NCBI GenBank assembly: GCA_041690255.1
Contig: JAWLHU010000028.1
Span: 1 to 36,516, forward strand
Source of the DNA: JAWLHU01 sp041690255
Lineage (GTDB): Bacteria; Bacillota; Sulfobacillia; Symbiobacteriales; Symbiobacteriaceae
Length of the DNA stretch: 36,516 bases
Reading direction: 5' to 3'
This document shows, one piece after another, positions 16,227 to 24,334 of this stretch (position 1 is its first letter; each line of letters begins with the position of its first letter). The notes below the pieces were generated by a model. It did no database searches. It had not been told where the DNA came from and was given only the letters and a program-made list of their open reading frames with translations. Made by a program: the position numbers and the translations under genes.

Positions 16227-17785
16227 CTCCGGGCGCCTCCCTTCAGCGTCAGCTCGAAGAACGGGTTGAAGTAGCCCTCACCCTTGGCAATGACCCCATC
16301 CAGCCCCTTGCCACCATCAGGCTTGCGGCGGACCCGGGCGAAGACGCCCTCGCCAATCGCCTCCATGAGCCCGACCCGCTCCATGTGCTCAAGGAGTTCC
16401 ACGGTGCGGTTCAGAACCTCGGCAGCACGCTGCTCCACCCGCCCCCCAGGCTTCAACTGGAACTCCTCCATGAAGTGCCGAGCGTAGCCGAAGACATACC
16501 GGGCATTCTCAATCGCCAGGTAGCGGTCGTGCAGGAAGGGTGTATGAATCGCTTCGGTGAGGACACCGATCAGGTGGATGTGCTGGCCCGTGGCCACGCT
16601 GGTCAGGTTGAAGAGGCCGTCCATCATGTGACCCATGAAGATGTTGCCGGTCATGTGGCGGGTGGGCGGCATGTACTTCAGCGGCGCTTTCGGGAAACAG
16701 GTACGAGAGAGCAGGGCATCGGCCATCTCATAGAGGAGGCCGTCTTCCTGTACCGGATCCATTTCGAAGGCATGGCCCAGGCCTATCAGCTCATCGGGCA
16801 TGCCGGCCCGGTGGGCAAACTGCTCGTTCATAAACTGCGACGCCAGGACCGTATGGGCTGCCTCGTAGGCATCGTCCGTGGTCAGGTAGTTGTCCTCACC
16901 GGTGTTGATGATGATCCCGGCGTGCGCCTGAATCATGCGGGCAAAGTGCTGATCAACCAGGGTCCGCTTCATGTTGATGTCGCGGAAGAGAATGCCGTAC
17001 ATGGAATCGGAGAGCATCATGTCCAACCGCTCCATGGCGCCCAGAGCGGCAATCTCCGGCATACAGAGGCCGCTGGCGTAGTTGGTCAACCGCACGTAGC
17101 GGCCGAGCTCGTTGCTCACCTCATCCAGCGCCTGGCGCATGATGCGGAAGTTCTCCTGCGTGGCGTACGTGCCGGCAAAGCCCTCGGTGGTCGCCCCCTC
17201 TGGCACGTAGTCCAGCAGCGACTGGGCCGTGGAGCGGATCACGGCGATCACGTCGGCACCCTGGCGAGCGGCGTTTTGCGCCTGGATCACATCTTCGTAA
17301 ATGTTTCCGGTCGCCACGATGATATAGAGCCAGGGGGTGGGTCGCTCGCCCCACTGACCGATCATGGCGTTGCGGGTCACCCGGTTGTGATGAATCTTCG
17401 CCAGCGTCTCGCGGGCCAGGATCGTCGCCGTCTCATGGATCTCGCCCTCATCGGCCCGGGCTATCTTGGGCAGGTCGAGCTTCCCCTCGCCCACGGCCTC
17501 CGCCACTTCCTGGGCCGAGAGTTGGTGCTGAACCATGGCATTGGCCATCCAGAAGGCAGCCCCTCGGTCGAGCCCGCCCCCGTCTTGCAGGTTCTCAATG
17601 ACCAGGTTGGCCAGCGGGACATCGTCCGGGCCCTTGCCCTCCACGCCAAAAAGGCGCACCACTGCCCGCTCGGTCGATGTCGTCGTATGCTGTTCAATGA
17701 ACTCCTGGACATCGCCGGTAATGCGGTGGGCCGCCTCACGGGCCCGCGCGACCAGCTTCTCGTCCACCCGCAGCTTGAGCGACAT
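16223..17785 (-). CDS. kamD: Lysine 5,6-aminomutase alpha subunit
   Basis: A 520-residue catalytic partner of KamE, normal length. It forms the TIM-barrel half that binds substrate and stacks against the cobalamin of KamE. Recognisable segments include WLYIIVATGNIYEDVIQAQN, TVLASQFMNEQFAHRAGMPD and KAPLKYMPPTRHMTGNIFMG, typical of this family. ATG with GGAGGT at 6 bases. It follows the KamB-like gene by 17 bases. Function is firm from the paired kamE. Confidence 0.95.
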   Translation of the reverse strand: MSLKLRVDEKLVARAREAAHRITGDVQEFIEQHTTTSTERAVVRLFGVEGKGPDDVPLANLVIENLQDGGGLDRGAAFWMANAMVQHQLSAQEVAEAVGEGKLDLPKIARADEGEIHETATILARETLAKIHHNRVTRNAMIGQWGERPTPWLYIIVATGNIYEDVIQAQNAARQGADVIAVIRSTAQSLLDYVPEGATTEGFAGTYATQENFRIMRQALDEVSNELGRYVRLTNYASGLCMPEIAALGAMERLDMMLSDSMYGILFRDINMKRTLVDQHFARMIQAHAGIIINTGEDNYLTTDDAYEAAHTVLASQFMNEQFAHRAGMPDELIGLGHAFEMDPVQEDGLLYEMADALLSRTCFPKAPLKYMPPTRHMTGNIFMGHMMDGLFNLTSVATGQHIHLIGVLTEAIHTPFLHDRYLAIENARYVFGYARHFMEEFQLKPGGRVEQRAAEVLNRTVELLEHMERVGLMEAIGEGVFARVRRKPDGGKGLDGVIAKGEGYFNPFFELTLKGGARR

Positions 17786-17802
17786 GCTGATACCTCCGCT
17801 AC

Positions 17803-18870
17803 TTAGGGTTCGTTCGCAATCAGCCCGGCTTCAAGGTCAAAGACTGGCCGGCCGGCGATCTCCGCGATCGTCTCGAAGAAGGCCTGCGTATCGTAGTCCT
17901 GCCCCACCGGGGAGTGGGGATTGGTCGTGACCGCCAACAGCTTGACCGGGTGGCGCACGAAGGCCCGCCCGCCCTGGTTCCGCCAGCGGCGCCAGAGGTT
18001 CCGCCCCACCAGCACGTGAGTCGGGTCGTGGAGCACCAGCGAGAGGCCGTAGAGCCGCCGCTTGATCAGCGTCATGAGCAGCCGGTCGCTGAGGGCGCCG
18101 TTGATCACAAGGAGCGAGCCCGGTTCCACCGCCTCGGCGGCGTCAGCAATCGGCTCAGGGTCCGCCAGGGCACTGACCGCCGGGACGGCGACCGTGTACC
18201 CCTCCGGTGTGACCAGGCTGACCGGGCCGGTCCGGGCCCCTCGGGCTACAGGCATGTCGAACTCGACCGGCAGGATCGGCATGTCGAAGACATCCAACAC
18301 ATGCCGTACCTGGCCTACCGTCTCGCCCATGGCCGAGCTGTAGGCGGCGCCGGCTGCCAGCACCACCTGCCCCGTGACAGCCGGGGCGGCGGCGGCGATT
18401 CGGTCAAAGGAACCATCGACCAGGGTGAGGCGGGAGCCGCAGGCCTCCAGGGCGCCCAGCATCTCGCCAATGCGACGGGCGGAGCCCGGGCCGATCAGCA
18501 AGACCTCGCCCTCCTCCACGACCCTGCCCAGCACGACCGGACCGAAGGGCGTCACGTGGGGCAACTCCTGGAGCACGTCAATCCGGGCGCTCCCCACGCT
18601 CAGCGCCCTGCGGGCGGTGGCGACCCAGGTCCCTGCGGGCGCCCATATGCGCGGTTTCGGCAACTCGGTGACGGCATCCTTCTCCTCGCCGTCGCGACCG
18701 GTCGATACCAGGCCCAGAGTGATTGCCTCCACCGCCGCCGCCCGTATGATGTGGTTCAGAGCGACCGTCTTGCCGGCATTCTTCGACAGGCCGATGACGC
18801 TGAAGCGGGAGGTAGCCCCCCCGCTTCCCAGCAGATGTGCCAGAAGCCGCGAGGCGGCAGGGCTAGTCAT
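17803..18870 (-). CDS. kamB: KamB-like aminomutase reactivation factor
   Basis: A 355-residue protein with a single P-loop near the N-terminus (VIGLSKNAGKTVALNHII), followed by segments typical of the KamB family found next to kamDE in lysine fermenters (LGLVSTGRDGEEKDAVTELP, LVDGSFDRIAAAAPAVTGQV). KamB with its ATPase partner KamC is thought to exchange damaged cobalamin in lysine 5,6-aminomutase. The gene overlaps the kamA stop by 8 bases and lies 17 bases before kamD, which supports a role in that enzyme. No MutS-like KamC gene is visible anywhere in the window. The name is from memory of the family; the molecular role is inferred. Confidence 0.72.
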   Translation of the reverse strand: MTSPAASRLLAHLLGSGGATSRFSVIGLSKNAGKTVALNHIIRAAAVEAITLGLVSTGRDGEEKDAVTELPKPRIWAPAGTWVATARRALSVGSARIDVLQELPHVTPFGPVVLGRVVEEGEVLLIGPGSARRIGEMLGALEACGSRLTLVDGSFDRIAAAAPAVTGQVVLAAGAAYSSAMGETVGQVRHVLDVFDMPILPVEFDMPVARGARTGPVSLVTPEGYTVAVPAVSALADPEPIADAAEAVEPGSLLVINGALSDRLLMTLIKRRLYGLSLVLHDPTHVLVGRNLWRRWRNQGGRAFVRHPVKLLAVTTNPHSPVGQDYDTQAFFETIAEIAGRPVFDLEAGLIANEP

Positions 18871-20209
18871 CGCCCGCCTCCTGCTTCAGAGCCTTCTCGA
18901 TCGCCTCCAGCCGTTCCACCGAGATCACCGGCGGGGCCTGGTGCCCGATCCGGTGGACATTCTCCGGCAGGGCCATCTCGCCGGCTCGCTTCTGGACTGC
19001 CCAAAGTTCGGCAGCCGGCCCGATCTTGATGTCAGAGTGGTCGGTGCCGCAGAGCGTGCACTTCTCATCATGAATATGATCGTCCGGCGTTCCTTCGTGG
19101 TAGATGGTGATCTTGCCCTCGAAGTTGCGGAGCATGACCCGTCCATCGGACTGGGATATCAGGTACTGTGGCATGACCGGGATCTTGCCACCACCACCAG
19201 GCGCGTCAACGACGAAGGTCGGCACAGCATAGCCGGAGGTATGGCCGCGCAGCGCCTCAATGATCGCCAGGCCCTTCGCAACGGTCGTCCGGAAGTGGCT
19301 CAGCCCCTCAGAAAGGTCGCAGTTGTAGATATAGTAGGGGCGGCAGCGCACCTTCACCAGCTCGTGGACCAGCTTCTTCATGACGACGGCGCAGTCGTTG
19401 ATCCCCTTCAGCAGCACCGACTGGTTGCCCGTGGGGATGCCGGCGTTGGCCAGCCGCTCCATGGCCTCCTTGGCCGCCGGAGCCTGCAGCTCGAACGGAT
19501 GATTGAAGTGCGTGTTGAACCAGATCGGGTGGTACTTCTTCAGCATGTCGACCAGCTCGGGCGTAATCCGCTGCGGCAGCACGACCGGCATGCGGGAGCC
19601 GATCCGGATGATCTCGACATGCGGGATCTGCCGCAGGTTGGAGATCACGTACTCCAGCCGCTTGTCGGGCACGGCCAGGGGGTCGCCGCCCGAGATCAGC
19701 ACGTCACGGATCTCCGGATGGTTCCGGATATACTCAAACGCCGCATCCAGCATCGCCGTGGATGTGGCCTCCTGGTCACCGACTATGCGGCGCCGGGTGC
19801 AGTGGCGGCAGTAGAGCGAGCACTCGTGGGTGATCAGGAAGAGCACCCGGTCGGGGTACCGGTGCGTCAGGCCGGGCACGGGGGAGTCGACATCCTCGTG
19901 GAGAGGGTCGCCCATTTCATAGTCGGCCCAGGCCAACTCGTCATACTTGGGCACGGCCTGGAGGCGCATGGGGCAGTTGGGATCGTCGGGATCGATCAGG
20001 GTGGCATAGTGCGGAGTGATTCCGAGGCGGAAGAGGTGCTCCGAGTCACGGATCGCCCGCTCCTCCTCCTCGGTCAGGTTGACCACCTGCTTGAGTTGCT
20101 CCAGGTTGGTGATCCGGTGGCTGACCTGCCACTTCCAGTCGTTCCACTGCTCCTCTGTGGCGTTGGCCCAGAGAGGAATCTCCTTCCAGTTACGCGGTGA
20201 TTTGAGCAT
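18863..20209 (-). CDS. kamA: L-lysine 2,3-aminomutase (radical SAM, PLP)
   Basis: A 448-residue enzyme converting L-lysine to L-beta-lysine, the first step of anaerobic lysine fermentation. The radical-SAM cluster motif CxxxCxxC is ECSLYCRHCTRRR. Further family blocks are DVLISGGDPLAVPDKRLEYV and PVVLPQRITPELVDMLKKYH. The PLP lysine lies in GGGGKIP, and a C-terminal zinc-type Cys pair is in CTLCGTDHS. It is about 30 residues longer than the clostridial enzyme, mostly at the C-terminus. ATG with GGGAGGG at 7 bases. It lies 47 bases after kdd and overlaps kamB, so it is part of the sigma-54 operon. Confidence 0.96.
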   Translation of the reverse strand: MLKSPRNWKEIPLWANATEEQWNDWKWQVSHRITNLEQLKQVVNLTEEEERAIRDSEHLFRLGITPHYATLIDPDDPNCPMRLQAVPKYDELAWADYEMGDPLHEDVDSPVPGLTHRYPDRVLFLITHECSLYCRHCTRRRIVGDQEATSTAMLDAAFEYIRNHPEIRDVLISGGDPLAVPDKRLEYVISNLRQIPHVEIIRIGSRMPVVLPQRITPELVDMLKKYHPIWFNTHFNHPFELQAPAAKEAMERLANAGIPTGNQSVLLKGINDCAVVMKKLVHELVKVRCRPYYIYNCDLSEGLSHFRTTVAKGLAIIEALRGHTSGYAVPTFVVDAPGGGGKIPVMPQYLISQSDGRVMLRNFEGKITIYHEGTPDDHIHDEKCTLCGTDHSDIKIGPAAELWAVQKRAGEMALPENVHRIGHQAPPVISVERLEAIEKALKQEAGDD

Positions 20210-20256
20210 ACGCTTTCCCTCCCATGTTGATGGCGGCTCTCTGGAACCGGCCGCCT

Positions 20257-21276
20257 CTAGGTTTTCGGGACGTACAGCTCCTCGAACAGCGCCCGAAGCT
20301 TCGGGCTCTCCCGCAAGAGATCGAGGGTCAGGTCGGCATGGCCCGGATAGTAGCCGTTGCCGACCAGCATGTCGACCGGGCTCCCCACGCCCTCGGCGCC
20401 CAACGCCGCTGCGGTGAACGAGGTCGCCATGCTGAAGAAGTAGACCATGCCCGAGGGCTTGGTCGCCAGAATCGCAGCCAGTTCAGCGCCAGGCAGATTG
20501 ACCAGCGAGAGGGTCAGATCGGCCTTCTCGCCCACCGCCCGCATGACAGCCAGAGCGTCGCGGGCGTCCCCCTGAACATACTCGTCTGCCGCTCCGAGTC
20601 GCCGTGCCCGCTCCAGGCTCGCCTCGCTGTAGTCGAAGGCGATCACCCGAGCGGCGCCAGCTCGCTTTGCTACGTAGCTGCAGAGCAGGCCGCTCTTGCC
20701 GCCTCCGCCCAGGATCAGCACGGTCGAGCCAGGCTTGGTCAGACGGGCGGTCTGGGCCGGGGCGCCGCAGACGTCCAGCACGGCGAGGGCGAGGGTGTCG
20801 GGAATGTCGTCGGGCATTTTGGCGTAGATCCCGGTCTCGAAGAGAATGGCGGTACCGGTAATATCCACCTGGTCCGTTGCGGGACGGACAGCATGGACGG
20901 CTGCAATCTTGAGTGGGGTAAGGCTGAGGCTGACCAGGGTGGCAATCCGATCACCGGGCTTCAGGTCGGCGGTGAGTGCTGGCCCGACCTGGCGGACCCG
21001 ACCGATCAGCATACCGCCCGAGCCGGTCACCGGGTTCTGGAGCTTGCCGCGCTGAGCCACGATCTCCTGGATCGCCTGAGCGATCCGATTCGGATCACCG
21101 CCGACAGACTCACTGATCTGGTGGAACGAGGCAGAGTCTACGTTCAGGGTTTCAACATCCACCAGGATCTCGTTGTCATAGGGCTCCGGGTTGTTGTCGA
21201 TCCGCCACGCGGGTTGCGGCAGAGCACCCACGGGCTCCAGGACGCGATGTGTGCCATAAGGGCAGCCGGTCGCCAT
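20257..21276 (-). CDS. kdd: L-erythro-3,5-diaminohexanoate dehydrogenase
   Basis: A 339-residue NAD(P)-dependent dehydrogenase that oxidises and deaminates 3,5-diaminohexanoate to 3-keto-5-aminohexanoate. It begins MATGCPYGTHRVLEPVGALP, a signature start of Kdd proteins. The Rossmann nucleotide site is TVLILGGGGKSGLLCSYVAK at about 165–185, as in medium-chain dehydrogenases. ATG with GGAGGG at 8–9 bases. It is the promoter-proximal gene of the operon. The next pathway genes (kce, kal) are not in the window. Confidence 0.94.
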   Translation of the reverse strand: MATGCPYGTHRVLEPVGALPQPAWRIDNNPEPYDNEILVDVETLNVDSASFHQISESVGGDPNRIAQAIQEIVAQRGKLQNPVTGSGGMLIGRVRQVGPALTADLKPGDRIATLVSLSLTPLKIAAVHAVRPATDQVDITGTAILFETGIYAKMPDDIPDTLALAVLDVCGAPAQTARLTKPGSTVLILGGGGKSGLLCSYVAKRAGAARVIAFDYSEASLERARRLGAADEYVQGDARDALAVMRAVGEKADLTLSLVNLPGAELAAILATKPSGMVYFFSMATSFTAAALGAEGVGSPVDMLVGNGYYPGHADLTLDLLRESPKLRALFEELYVPKT

Positions 21277-21313
21277 GGTGCGATTCCCTCCATTCCTACG
21301 CCTTTATGAAGAG

Positions 21314-21329
21314 AGCAAGAAGTGTGCCA
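21314..21329 (-). promoter_or_regulatory. Sigma-54 promoter of the kdd–kam operon
   Basis: The minus strand reads TGGCAC-ACTTC-TTGCT, matching the sigma-54 consensus TGGCAC-N5-TTGCW at every fixed base, with the -24 GG and -12 GC correctly spaced. Transcription would start near 21303, about 27 bases before the kdd ATG, leaving room for its ribosome site. The only sigma-54 activator in the window is at 24799–26226. Confidence 0.88.
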
Positions 21330-21368
21330 ACTGGTTTTCGGGGATTTGCGCTGTCTTCTGCCCAAATC

Positions 21369-21416
21369 TCGGCACCACCACTGACATACACACAGGATAT
21401 AGCAGGTGAGTGCCGA
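21369..21416. promoter_or_regulatory. Candidate enhancer (UAS) for a sigma-54 activator
   Basis: TCGGCAC (21369–21375) and GTGCCGA (21410–21416) form a perfect inverted repeat with a 34-base spacer; the arms extend as CACC/GGTG with one interruption. They lie roughly 65–115 bases upstream of the predicted transcription start, the usual range for enhancer-binding proteins. The repeat is also in the control region of the divergent membrane gene. Confidence 0.45.
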
Positions 21417-21541
21417 AAATTAGGCATCCTCCCTTTGTGTCTCACACAACGAGTTGCGCTTTCGGTACGCTAGAGCATGAAAGGGAGCGCAAGATCCCTT
21501 CCTCGCTGCCCTGCAACCATATCAAAAGGGATGAGCTATTC

Positions 21542-22273
21542 GTGGCACAAATCTATATCATGGCAATCCCTACGGCGTTTGTAGCCGCCGCCCTTTGGGT
21601 TGGGCTTGGCGCGGTCTTGGCCGGCCGGCACCGCCGGTGGGTTTGGCTAATCCTTCTCGCCCTGCCACTCAGCCCTCTGATCAACCTGCTCGTAAAGGAG
21701 CCAATCATGGCGGCGGTGTGTGATTGCCTGGTGCAATCAGGCCAAATGCCGCCACTCTGCTACTGGATGGTGGCACTACTGGTACCACCGCTTACGGAAG
21801 AGTCGATCAAGCTCTCCCCAGCCCTCTTCCCACCGCTTTCGCACTGGGTGAAAGAGAAGGGCGGCGCCGCCCTCTGGATGGGCCTGTTCCTGGGTCTTGG
21901 GTTCGGCCTGGGTGAGATCGGCTACTTCGCCTGGTCCATTGCACAGACCGCCCGGTACAGCGACTACCCGTGGTACTGCTTCACCTGCTTTGCCGGTGAG
22001 CGGCTTGTGGTCGTTCCGATCCATGGCATCTTGACCGCTGTGGCTGTGCTGGGGATCTCCCGGGGATGGCGGTGCGGCTGGTCCGGCTATCTGACAGCCG
22101 TTGGTTTACATGCCCTTGTCAACCTCGGCACCCTCCTGTTGCAGATGAAGCTGGTCTCATCCACCGTGGGTGGCCTGTGGATCGCGCTTCCCTTCATCGG
22201 TCTGATTCTGCTCTTTGCCTCCATCTGCCGAAAGAACCGCTCCCCTGATTCCGGGGCGGAGCGGTCCACCTAG
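21542..22273 (+). CDS. Polytopic membrane protein resembling YhfC/PrsW intramembrane metalloproteases
   Basis: About 243 residues with six to seven hydrophobic helices. Conserved-looking polar positions inside or near helices match the intramembrane metalloprotease pattern: EE in PLTEESIK, Glu in GLGFGLGEIGYF, Arg-His in ERLVVVPIHGILTA, and His in LHALVNLG. This resembles YhfC- and PrsW-type proteins, which cleave membrane substrates or act as immunity-like proteins; the family choice between them is uncertain. I chose the GTG at 21542 (AAGGGATGAG at about 7 bases) over the upstream frame start at 21410, whose first 40 residues look noncoding. Divergent from kdd; convergent with the GntR gene. 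Confidence 0.6.
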   Translation: MAQIYIMAIPTAFVAAALWVGLGAVLAGRHRRWVWLILLALPLSPLINLLVKEPIMAAVCDCLVQSGQMPPLCYWMVALLVPPLTEESIKLSPALFPPLSHWVKEKGGAALWMGLFLGLGFGLGEIGYFAWSIAQTARYSDYPWYCFTCFAGERLVVVPIHGILTAVAVLGISRGWRCGWSGYLTAVGLHALVNLGTLLLQMKLVSSTVGGLWIALPFIGLILLFASICRKNRSPDSGAERST

Positions 22274-22283
22274 CAATAGAAAT

Positions 22284-22312
22284 CCCCCGGTGCTGTCATA
22301 AAGCGCCGGGGG
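22284..22312. terminator. Bidirectional terminator
   Basis: CCCCCGGTGC pairs with GCGCCGGGGG (one wobble) around a 9-base loop between the convergent membrane-protein and GntR genes. The minus-strand side is followed by ATTTCTATT. Confidence 0.8.
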
Positions 22313-22330
22313 TCTGTCTGTGTGTACCTG

Positions 22331-23053
22331 TCAACGGCGGTCCAACTCCACCTCAAACCGATAGCGATCAGCCCGGAAATGGCAGAGGGCGAACTCCACG
22401 GGCTCCCCCTCCTGCGTGAAGGTTGTGCGCTCCAAATGCAGCAGGAGGCTGCCTTCTCGGACCGATAGGGTCCGAGCCAGGCCAGCATCGGCCAGGGCGG
22501 GTTCCAGCGCCTGAAGGGCCGTACCGAAGACAACGCTGAACCGTTCCTCCATGGTGGCATAAAGCGAGGCGTTCTCCAGATTCATGGTGACCAGGTTGGC
22601 GAAGCGCGGGAAGGGCAGATAGGTCACCTCGTACGCCATAGGCTCGTCGTTCGCCAACCGGAGGCGATCCAGCCGCACCACCTGGGACCCTTCGGCCAGA
22701 TTGAGCGCCTGGCGCACCTTGTAGGGCGCCTCCACAACGTCCAGGGAGAGCACCTTGCCACCTGGCTTCATGCCCCGGCTGAGCATGTCCTCCGTGAAGT
22801 TATTCAGCCCGGTGAGCCGTTGCCGAATTTTGGGGCGGCCTACAAAGGTACCTCTGCCCTGGTGCCTGTAGAGCACTCCCTCGGTCACCAACTGGTTCAG
22901 GGCGTGCCGGACGGTCATGCGGCTTATGTAGAAACGCTCGGATAACTCGCGCTCCGAAGGGATCTGCTGCCCGGGCTGGAGCCGGCCGGCATCGATTTCG
23001 GCCAGAATGTGGTCCATGACACGCTTGTATAGGTGCAGGGCCGACTGACTCAT
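22331..23053 (-). CDS. GntR/HutC-family transcriptional regulator
   Basis: A 240-residue regulator. Residues about 8–75 form a winged helix-turn-helix (IPSERELSERFYISRMTVRH, VLYRHQGRGTFVG) for DNA binding. Residues about 95–235 form a UTRA ligand domain (LSLDVVEAPYKVRQALNLAE, DRLRLANDEPMAYEVTYLPF), which in HutC/YvoA-type proteins binds small sugars, amino acids or their derivatives. The ATG at 23053 has GGGGGG at 6 bases; a TTG two codons upstream is badly spaced. It stands alone, divergent from a methyltransferase gene, so its target and ligand cannot be told from context. Confidence 0.88.
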   Translation of the reverse strand: MSQSALHLYKRVMDHILAEIDAGRLQPGQQIPSERELSERFYISRMTVRHALNQLVTEGVLYRHQGRGTFVGRPKIRQRLTGLNNFTEDMLSRGMKPGGKVLSLDVVEAPYKVRQALNLAEGSQVVRLDRLRLANDEPMAYEVTYLPFPRFANLVTMNLENASLYATMEERFSVVFGTALQALEPALADAGLARTLSVREGSLLLHLERTTFTQEGEPVEFALCHFRADRYRFEVELDRR

Positions 23054-23256
23054 ACGCAACCCCCCGTCTCGTGGCCTACAGAAAGGATATGGCTTGCTTC
23101 TCCGACCCGGAGGACAACTCCTCCATACTTGAACCGATCCGGTCGTGCATGGAGTTTCTCTGGGCGGGGAGCCTCAACAAGGAGGGCATCGCCAGGCTCG
23201 GAACGAATCCGACGGTGAGGCTCGTTCGCCGGCACCTACACCAAGGGGGATCCACC

Positions 23257-24294
23257 ATGTCTGTTCCACGCTCCACGCAAGCGCTGCTGGCCTTGACTGG
23301 CACGGTTCAGCCAGGTGCTGTGCTTGACATTGGCAGCGATTCGGCTGTGATCGCGCAGACCCTGCACTGCGCCTACCTTCACGATCACCTCTCCGCCTGT
23401 GAACTGGCACGGGCAAACGACGTCAGCCCTGTCTACCATGCTGACGCTCTCCCCGCGGAACGCTACCGGACCATCTTCTTCGATGCGCGAGCGTATGAAC
23501 CTGGGTACGCCGTCGAACTGCTCGGCCAGGTCGCCGACCGCCTCCAGCCAGATGGCGTACTGCTGACCACCGCCCGCCGCGCCGATGTAGAAGCCTGGTT
23601 TGGTGAGGTGAGCGAGCACGGGGAGGCACTCATCGCCCGAGTACCGCTGTCCCGCCCGGCCCCCGATCCCTGGCCATGCTACACATTTCGGCTGGGCACG
23701 GAGACCGTTACCGTACAGACGGCACCCGGGGTCTTTGCCCCCCGCACCCTGGACCCAGGCACCCGTGAGATGCTGGCCCTGATCCGGGCCCAACCCGGCC
23801 AGCGCTTTCTCGACCTGGGCTGTGGGGCCGGCGTGGTCAGCCTGGCGGCCGCCCGGCAGTGGGGCTGTCAGGTAACCGCGGTAGATGTGAGCGCCCGGGC
23901 GCTCCACCTGACCCGCCTGAATGCCCCGGAGGCCGAGGTCATCCCCAGCGATGGCTTCGCCGCCCTCGCCGGACGACAGTATGACATGATTGCTTCCAAT
24001 CCCCCCTATCATACGGACTACGCCGTGGCCAAGCGGTTCATTGAGGGAGCTTACGCCCACCTCACACCGGGCGGCTGGCTCTACCTGGTGGTGAAGCGGG
24101 CAGACTGGTATGTCCAGAAGGTCCGGTCTGTCTTCGGCGGATGCAGAGTCTATGAGCAGGAGGGCTACGCGATTTTGGCGACGGAGAAGCGGGCCATGGC
24201 CCCTCGGGCGCCGAAGGCGCAGGAGGCCCAGCCGACCACGAAGAAGCATGCGAAGCGAATGCAGTCCGCTCAGAAGCGCCGTCCGCACTCATAA
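23257..24294 (+). CDS. RsmC-like class I SAM methyltransferase
   Basis: A 345-residue protein with two Rossmann-like halves, as in RsmC/RlmG rRNA guanine-N2 methyltransferases. The N-terminal half (residues 1–150) is degenerate: it keeps VLDIGSDSAVIAQTL but no catalytic motif. The C-terminal half has the SAM site FLDLGCGAGVVSLAAARQWG, the acidic loop AVDVS, and the N2-guanine catalytic motif NPPY (MIASNPPYHTDYAVAK). It ends in a basic tail (KKHAKRMQSAQKRRP) suited to RNA contact. ATG with AAGGGGGA at 7–8 bases. An rRNA substrate is the likely target; the exact site is not determinable. The upstream 200 bases (23060–23256) show nothing clear. Confidence 0.8.
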   Translation: MSVPRSTQALLALTGTVQPGAVLDIGSDSAVIAQTLHCAYLHDHLSACELARANDVSPVYHADALPAERYRTIFFDARAYEPGYAVELLGQVADRLQPDGVLLTTARRADVEAWFGEVSEHGEALIARVPLSRPAPDPWPCYTFRLGTETVTVQTAPGVFAPRTLDPGTREMLALIRAQPGQRFLDLGCGAGVVSLAAARQWGCQVTAVDVSARALHLTRLNAPEAEVIPSDGFAALAGRQYDMIASNPPYHTDYAVAKRFIEGAYAHLTPGGWLYLVVKRADWYVQKVRSVFGGCRVYEQEGYAILATEKRAMAPRAPKAQEAQPTTKKHAKRMQSAQKRRPHS

Positions 24295-24301
24295 CGGTAA
24301 A

Positions 24302-24330
24302 GGCCAGCCCCATCGGAGGGCTGGCCGTTT
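24302..24330. terminator. Terminator between methyltransferase and dinB-like genes
   Basis: A perfect 9-bp stem GGCCAGCCC/GGGCTGGCC with a 7-base loop, followed by GTTTTGCTTT on the plus strand; the minus side is followed by TTTACC. It serves both convergent units. Confidence 0.88.
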
Positions 24331-24334
24331 TGCT

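Noticed and set aside
16385..17806. 473-codon plus-strand frame across kamD
   Set aside because: Shadow of kamD; the kamD protein is a clear family member with a ribosome site, and the antisense frame resembles nothing.
18374..20200. 608-codon plus-strand frame across kamA
   Set aside because: Antisense to lysine 2,3-aminomutase with intact CxxxCxxC and PLP motifs; long open antisense frames are expected at this GC content.
23071..23256. N-terminal extension of the RsmC-like methyltransferase from 23071
   Set aside because: No ribosome site and no similarity; the ATG at 23257 has AAGGGGGA in place and begins the recognisable protein.
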